Source: Bacillota bacterium
GTDB lineage: Bacteria; Bacillota; Clostridia; Lachnospirales; Lachnospiraceae
Reading direction: 5' to 3'
Length of the DNA stretch: 64,000 nt
Assembly: GCA_023439125.1 (NCBI GenBank)
Contig: JAEXOU010000004.1
Span: forward strand, 12,556 to 76,555
Numbering within the stretch: position 1 is the first letter of the stretch; the number at the start of each line of letters is the position of its first letter. Positions 60,239 to 64,000 of this stretch are shown in pieces. The notes under the pieces were generated by a model. The model searched no databases. It saw only the letters and a list, made by a program, of their open reading frames with translations, and was not told the DNA's origin. The position numbers were made by a program, and so were the translations under genes.

Positions 60239-61339
60239 TCATTCTTTATAGAACTTCTTTAGATTTGATAAACTGCACGTTACATTAGACATTACCATAT
60301 CAAGAATTGTAATTGCAGTCATTGCTTCCACTACAACAACTGCACGTGGTACAATGACAGGATCATGACGTCCTTTGACCGAAACATTGATATTTTCATT
60401 TGATTTATTAACAGTTGCTTGAGATTTTGAGATGGAAGGTGTTGCTTTAATTGCAGCTCGCAGTATAATCTCAGAACCATCACTAATTCCACCTAGGATT
60501 CCACCTGCGTGATTGCTTGTTTTTTCAATCTTACCGTTTACAAATTGAAAACTGTCGTTATTTTCTGATCCTTTTTTTGTTGTACAGCCAAATCCATCTC
60601 CAATTTCAAAGCCTTTCACAGCACCGATGGACATAATTGCTTTTGCAAGATTGGCATCAAGTTTATCAAATACAGGTTCTCCTATTCCAGCAGGTATTCC
60701 ACTTACAATACATTCAATTACACCACCAACAGAATCATGTTCTTGCATAGAAGTAAGTAATAGTTGTTCTGCGTTTGCAGAAGCAGTAAGGTCTGGCATG
60801 TAGAGAGGGCTTAATTCCATATTCTCTTTTTTGCATTGGGAGTAATCAATAGATATATTACCAATTGACTTCGTATATGCAAATACTTCAATCCCAAGTT
60901 CTTTTAGAAGAATTGAGGCAATTGCACCACCTGCAACACGGCCGATTGTTTCACGTCCTGAGGAACGACCACCACCACGATAGTCACGAAAACCGTACTT
61001 TGCATCAAAAGTGAAGTCTGCATGTCCTGGTCGAAAGTAGCTTGCAATCTCAGAATAATCTGAGGAACGTTGTGTTTCATTCATTACGATTAAAGATATT
61101 GGAGCACCAGTAGTTTTACCTTCAAAAACACCAGATAATATGGAGACGGTATCATTTTCTTTGCGAGGTGTTGCGTATTTTGTTTGACCAGGTTTTCTAC
61201 GGTTTAGATAAGCCTGAATCATCTCTTCGTTAATTGATAAGCCTGCTGGACATCCATCCACAACAACGCCAATTCCTTTGCCATGGGATTCCCCCCAGGT
61301 TGTTATTTGAAATAGTTTACCAAAAGTCGAACCAGCCAT
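60239..61339 (-). CDS. aroC: chorismate synthase
   Basis: A 366-residue FMN-dependent lyase that turns EPSP into chorismate, the last step of the common aromatic pathway. Signatures: [18 protein letters not shown] (first), [29 protein letters not shown] (second, the flavin and substrate site), and [18 protein letters not shown] (third). The start with GGAGG (ATG 61339) is chosen over in-frame ATGs upstream. It stands alone rather than in an aro operon. A consensus promoter lies at 61370-61398. Confidence 0.96.
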   Translation of the reverse strand: MAGSTFGKLFQITTWGESHGKGIGVVVDGCPAGLSINEEMIQAYLNRRKPGQTKYATPRKENDTVSILSGVFEGKTTGAPISLIVMNETQRSSDYSEIASYFRPGHADFTFDAKYGFRDYRGGGRSSGRETIGRVAGGAIASILLKELGIEVFAYTKSIGNISIDYSQCKKENMELSPLYMPDLTASANAEQLLLTSMQEHDSVGGVIECIVSGIPAGIGEPVFDKLDANLAKAIMSIGAVKGFEIGDGFGCTTKKGSENNDSFQFVNGKIEKTSNHAGGILGGISDGSEIILRAAIKATPSISKSQATVNKSNENINVSVKGRHDPVIVPRAVVVVEAMTAITILDMVMSNVTCSLSNLKKFYKE

Positions 61340-61369
61340 AACTGCCTCCTGCATAAGTTGATTATTCTT

Positions 61370-61398
61370 AGTATACATAATAATGGTAACAAATTCAA
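61370..61398 (-). promoter_or_regulatory. promoter of aroC
   Basis: On the minus strand TTGAAT (61398-61393), 17-nt spacer, TATACT (61375-61370), 31 nt before the start codon. Confidence 0.65.
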
Positions 61399-61510
61399 CT
61401 GATTGTAGTTTCTTCGACAATAAATTAGATTGTTATTGTTTAATAGGCACAATTTTAACGATTATGACATATATTGATAACAAATCGATTCATTGGAGTA
61501 TAGGATTGAT

Positions 61511-61750
61511 ATGGGTGAATTGACTAGAATTGATAATAAAGAAGTGGAAGATTTTTATCATGAAATATATGGAACCCAATCTAAGTTAACAGAAGCTGAA
61601 AATAAAAGAGAAGAATTGGAGAAGAAAGTTATCAGGGAAGATGTAATACTAGCAGAAGATGAAACAACAATTTATGAATATGATTATGAATGTATTAAGA
61701 AAAGTGGCCTTCTAGATCGTATTTATAAAGCTGCAAAAGCCAATAAGTAA
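61511..61750 (+). CDS. hypothetical small acidic protein
   Basis: A 79-residue hydrophilic protein (MGELTRIDNKEVEDFYHEIY, then a charged helix KLTEAENKREELEKK and DETTIYEYDYECIKKSG). No family is recognised and no membrane or signal segment is seen. The start is uncertain: ATG 61511 has only a weak AGGATT upstream, while a TTG at 61493 gives 6 more residues. It is followed directly by a coreless relative of the palindromic repeat. Confidence 0.5.
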   Translation: MGELTRIDNKEVEDFYHEIYGTQSKLTEAENKREELEKKVIREDVILAEDETTIYEYDYECIKKSGLLDRIYKAAKANK

Positions 61751-61803
61751 AATCACAAACGCTAATAAAGATGGAGGGCTGTTACATTTTATGCAACAGC
61801 CCC
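61749..61803 (-). repeat. coreless relative of the palindromic element
   Basis: AAAATCACAAACGC (61749-61762) followed by GGGCTGTTACAT (61776-61787) and its partner ATGCAACAGCCC (61791-61802). The order is the mirror of 63809-63864. It may work as a terminator for the small gene before it. The rest to 61916 shows nothing. Confidence 0.65.
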
Positions 61804-61916
61804 ATTATCATATCTTGCAGTATAAGACTTAGCTAATATTTAAGAACATCTACATGACGATTCCTCTTTACTAGCAGTCTTTTATTATCCTTGCGTTTGA
61901 TGTATAACTACTAGTA

Positions 61917-62198
61917 TTAGCAGCCACAGCCGTTTCCACAGCCATTGCCACATCCACAACTGTTGCCACCGCCACAGAAGCAGAGAATTAAGATAATCCA
62001 GATGATGCAGCTGCAATCGCCACCACCAAAGAAGCCGCCATTGCCACAGCCATTGCCACAGCTATTTCCACCGAAACCGCCACAGCAGAATAAAAGAATA
62101 AGGATTATCCAAATACAAGAACCACCGAAACCGCTGTCGCCATTGCCACAGCCGCATCCACAACCGCCACCGCAGTTTGTTGCTGATAAATCACTCAT
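61917..62198 (-). CDS. Cys/Gly-rich small protein with duplicated hydrophobic module
   Basis: A 93-residue protein with 18 Cys and about a third Gly. Two related modules are seen: CIWIILILLFCCGG (28-41) and CIIWIILILCFCGG (64-77), each followed by a run of NSCGNGCGN-type residues. A strong ribosome binding site (GGAGGAATTTAC then ATG) supports a real gene. The hydrophobic cores are short for membrane helices but could associate with a membrane or form a disulphide- or metal-rich structure, as some spore-surface proteins do. No modifying enzyme gene lies next to it. The family is not recognised. Confidence 0.75.
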   Translation of the reverse strand: MSDLSATNCGGGCGCGCGNGDSGFGGSCIWIILILLFCCGGFGGNSCGNGCGNGGFFGGGDCSCIIWIILILCFCGGGNSCGCGNGCGNGCGC

Positions 62199-62383
62199 GT
62201 AAATTCCTCCAATAAATGTTTACAATGTATATTATGAATGATAGCTTGCCTTATTTCCTACTTTAAGAAAAAATTTTTGTTTTTCTATAACTCTTTTATA
62301 TATTTCTGATTTGAATGATTGTAGTTCTTGTACTTAGAATTGGGAATAGTATGGAAAAGCAAGTAGAAATCTATCGCTAAGCA

Positions 62384-62412
62384 TTGACAAAGCAATTTAA
62401 AGAACTTATAAT
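62384..62412 (+). promoter_or_regulatory. consensus promoter of the phenylacetate-CoA ligase gene
   Basis: TTGACA (62384-62389), 17-nt spacer, TATAAT (62407-62412): a perfect sigma-A consensus. 62 nt before the start codon. Confidence 0.9.
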
Positions 62413-62473
62413 TACAGTAGTTTAACGTGTTAAAGCTTTGATGTGCAAAATTATTAGTTATGGAGGAAGTATT

Positions 62474-63787
62474 ATGATTTGGGCAAAAGAAGAAACTATG
62501 TCTCGTCAAGAGATTGAAGCTATTCAGCTAAAAAGGCTAAAAGAGACATTATCATATGTATATCAGAATGTTCCAGTCTATCGTGCAAAGATGGATGCAA
62601 TTAATATGAGACCTGAAGATGTTACAACACTAAAGGATTTACAGCGCCTACCATTTACTCTAAAACAAGATTTTAGAGATAATTATCCATTTGGTATGTT
62701 TGCTGTTCCCCAAAAAGATGTTGTACGTATTCATGCTTCCTCAGGAACTACTGGTAAACCTACAGTTGTAGGTTATACGAAAAGAGACTTGGAGACATGG
62801 ACGAATAATGTGACAAGAATAGCTTGTATGGGCGGTGCAACACCAGATGATATCGCGCAGATTTGCTTTGGCTATGGTATGTTTACAGGAGCAATTGGCC
62901 TACATTATGGTTTGGAAAATCTTGGTGCTAGTGTTTGCCCAACTTCTTCTGGAAATACAAAAAAACAGATTATGTTTATGCAGGATTTTGGGACTACCTT
63001 ATTAGTTGCGACACCGTCTTACGCGTTACATATTGCAGAAGTTGCTTTATCTATGGGAATTGACCCTAAGAAGGATTTAAAGGTTAAGATAGGATTATTT
63101 GGTGGAGAAGGAATGACAGAACCAATGCGTGATGAAATGCATCGCCTATGGGGAGAAGATTTCCTTTGTACACAGAATTATGGTATGAGCGAACTATGTG
63201 GACCTGGTGTTTCTGGGGAATGTGAACAACTCAATGGTATGCATATTAATGAAGATTATTTTATTCCTGAGATTATTGATCCGAATACAGGTGAGGTATT
63301 GCCTCCTGGTGAAAAAGGTGAACTTGTTGTAACTTGTTTATGCAAAGATGTTGTACCTTTAATTCGTTATCGTACTCGTGATATTTCTATGTTAATGTAT
63401 GAGCCTTGTAAATGTGGTCGTACAACAGTACGTATGCATAATCTATTCGGAAGAACCGACGATATGCTTGTTATTCGAGGTGTTAATGTATTCCCATCTC
63501 AGATTGAGGAAGTACTATTAAAGGTTGCAGAGATAGGTCCTCACTATGAGATCACAGTAGATCGTGTTAACCACTTAGATATCATGGAGATTCGTGTAGA
63601 ACTTGCAGATGAATCATTATTAGATTCTTATTCTGCATTGGAATCATTAGAAAAGAAGATTCGTAACCAACTTAAGACAGTATTAGGTTTGGATGCGGTG
63701 ATTAAGCTTGTTGCTCCAGGAAGTCTTCAAAGATTTGAGGGTAAAGCAAAACGCGTTACCGACTTAAGAAAAGACGTTATGTTCTAG
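62474..63787 (+). CDS. paaK: phenylacetate-CoA ligase
   Basis: A 437-residue AMP-forming ligase of the PaaK type, which activates phenylacetate or other aryl acids with ATP and CoA. The phosphate loop is HASSGTTGKPTVVGYT, followed by CFGYGMFTGAIGLHYG, LFGGEGMTEPMRDEM, QNYGMSELCGPG and the hinge region YRTRDISM; the C-terminal domain begins near GRTDDMLVIRGVNVFPSQIEE. ATG 62474 follows GGAGGAAG; an in-frame ATG at 62438 lacks a site. In anaerobes it often serves aromatic amino acid breakdown or acid recovery. No indolepyruvate oxidoreductase gene is visible before the window ends. Confidence 0.93.
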   Translation: MIWAKEETMSRQEIEAIQLKRLKETLSYVYQNVPVYRAKMDAINMRPEDVTTLKDLQRLPFTLKQDFRDNYPFGMFAVPQKDVVRIHASSGTTGKPTVVGYTKRDLETWTNNVTRIACMGGATPDDIAQICFGYGMFTGAIGLHYGLENLGASVCPTSSGNTKKQIMFMQDFGTTLLVATPSYALHIAEVALSMGIDPKKDLKVKIGLFGGEGMTEPMRDEMHRLWGEDFLCTQNYGMSELCGPGVSGECEQLNGMHINEDYFIPEIIDPNTGEVLPPGEKGELVVTCLCKDVVPLIRYRTRDISMLMYEPCKCGRTTVRMHNLFGRTDDMLVIRGVNVFPSQIEEVLLKVAEIGPHYEITVDRVNHLDIMEIRVELADESLLDSYSALESLEKKIRNQLKTVLGLDAVIKLVAPGSLQRFEGKAKRVTDLRKDVMF

Positions 63788-63808
63788 GAAGATAGAACCA
63801 AGGGAAAG

Positions 63809-63864
63809 GGGGTTGTTGCATCATGCAACAGCCCCGTTTGTTTGCTAAGCGTTTGTGATTTTTT
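63809..63864 (+). repeat. terminator plus outer-arm motif of the palindromic element
   Basis: GGGGTTGTTGC (63809-63819) pairs with GCAACAGCCCC (63825-63835), a terminator for the ligase gene. GCGTTTGTGATTTTTT (63849-63864) follows, the same motif as the outer arms at 36395 and 36609. It is the mirror image of 61749-61803. Confidence 0.7.
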
Positions 63865-63873
63865 GCTATGAAG

Positions 63874-63981
63874 AAGAAAGAGGACACATGTATATTTTCT
63901 ACGGCGCGCTACGCTCACAAGCCCACAAAGAGCGTGTGGGACTTGTAAGGCCTTCGAAAAAATACATGTGTCCTCTTTCTT
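63874..63981 (+). repeat. nested palindromic element, copy 4
   Basis: Middle arms 63874-63899 (AAGAAAGAGGACACATG then TATATTTTC) and 63956-63981 pair over 26 bp with one mismatch. The core 63891-63964 has CTACGG and CCTTCG where the other copies have CTTCGG and CACTCCG, a matched change on both sides of the stem. Any further outer arm lies beyond the window. Confidence 0.88.
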
Positions 63982-64000
63982 TAGGATAGGAGGTGAAGTC

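Overview
The window is low-GC Firmicute DNA. Gene content suggests a plant-sugar-using member of the Lachnospiraceae, possibly near Lachnoclostridium phytofermentans: DUF3781, DUF6465 and DUF6472 type small proteins, an XylFII-LytS-YesN-like sugar sensor beside a multiple-monosaccharide ABC transporter, an LPXTG protein, and AGGAGG ribosome binding sites. This placement is inference from gene content; no rRNA or tRNA gene was seen.

Positions 1-15,000 look like an accessory island. They hold several GNAT acetyltransferases, two AraC/GyrI-type regulators, two methyltransferases, an amidohydrolase, small membrane or secreted proteins of unknown role, a C39-like peptidase and a minimal kinase-like protein. 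Several genes are decaying: an acetyltransferase stopped by one in-frame TAA, a 63-bp remnant of the same gene end 1.5 kb away, and the C-terminal stub of a histidyl-tRNA synthetase. A cobalamin-type riboswitch precedes an unrecognised lipoprotein gene.

Positions 15,000-23,600 carry a GpsA-like dehydrogenase and a two-component system divergent from a VTC / DUF4956 / CotH operon, then a nitroreductase. Positions 23,600-36,400 are a sugar locus: an FGGY kinase, a phosphotransferase, a DUF3781 protein, a membrane-anchored binding protein overlapping a LytS-type kinase and a YesN-type regulator, a second binding lipoprotein, and a ChvE/MmsA/MmsB-type ABC transporter. Positions 37,000-54,000 are mixed housekeeping and surface genes: a DMT exporter, DinB, a long coiled-coil protein, a dual P-loop ATPase, an SDR, MetF, CysK, a membrane-anchored GH25 lysozyme, two GT2 transferases, a divergent carbamate kinase, an LPXTG protein and methylglyoxal synthase. 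Positions 54,000-64,000 hold a chemoreceptor, a citrate-to-2-oxoglutarate operon (Re-citrate-synthase-like enzyme, isocitrate dehydrogenase, GntR regulator), a transglutaminase-like protein, chorismate synthase, a Cys/Gly-rich small protein and a phenylacetate-CoA ligase.

The most unusual signal is a dispersed palindromic element. It has a core of about 75 bases (14,876; 36,438; 36,651; 63,891), always in the same orientation and always downstream of a gene. Each core sits between arms of about 20 bp that differ completely between copies yet pair within each copy. Copies carry further nested outer inverted repeats, and one copy has a compensatory base-pair insertion in the core stem. I do not recognise this family.
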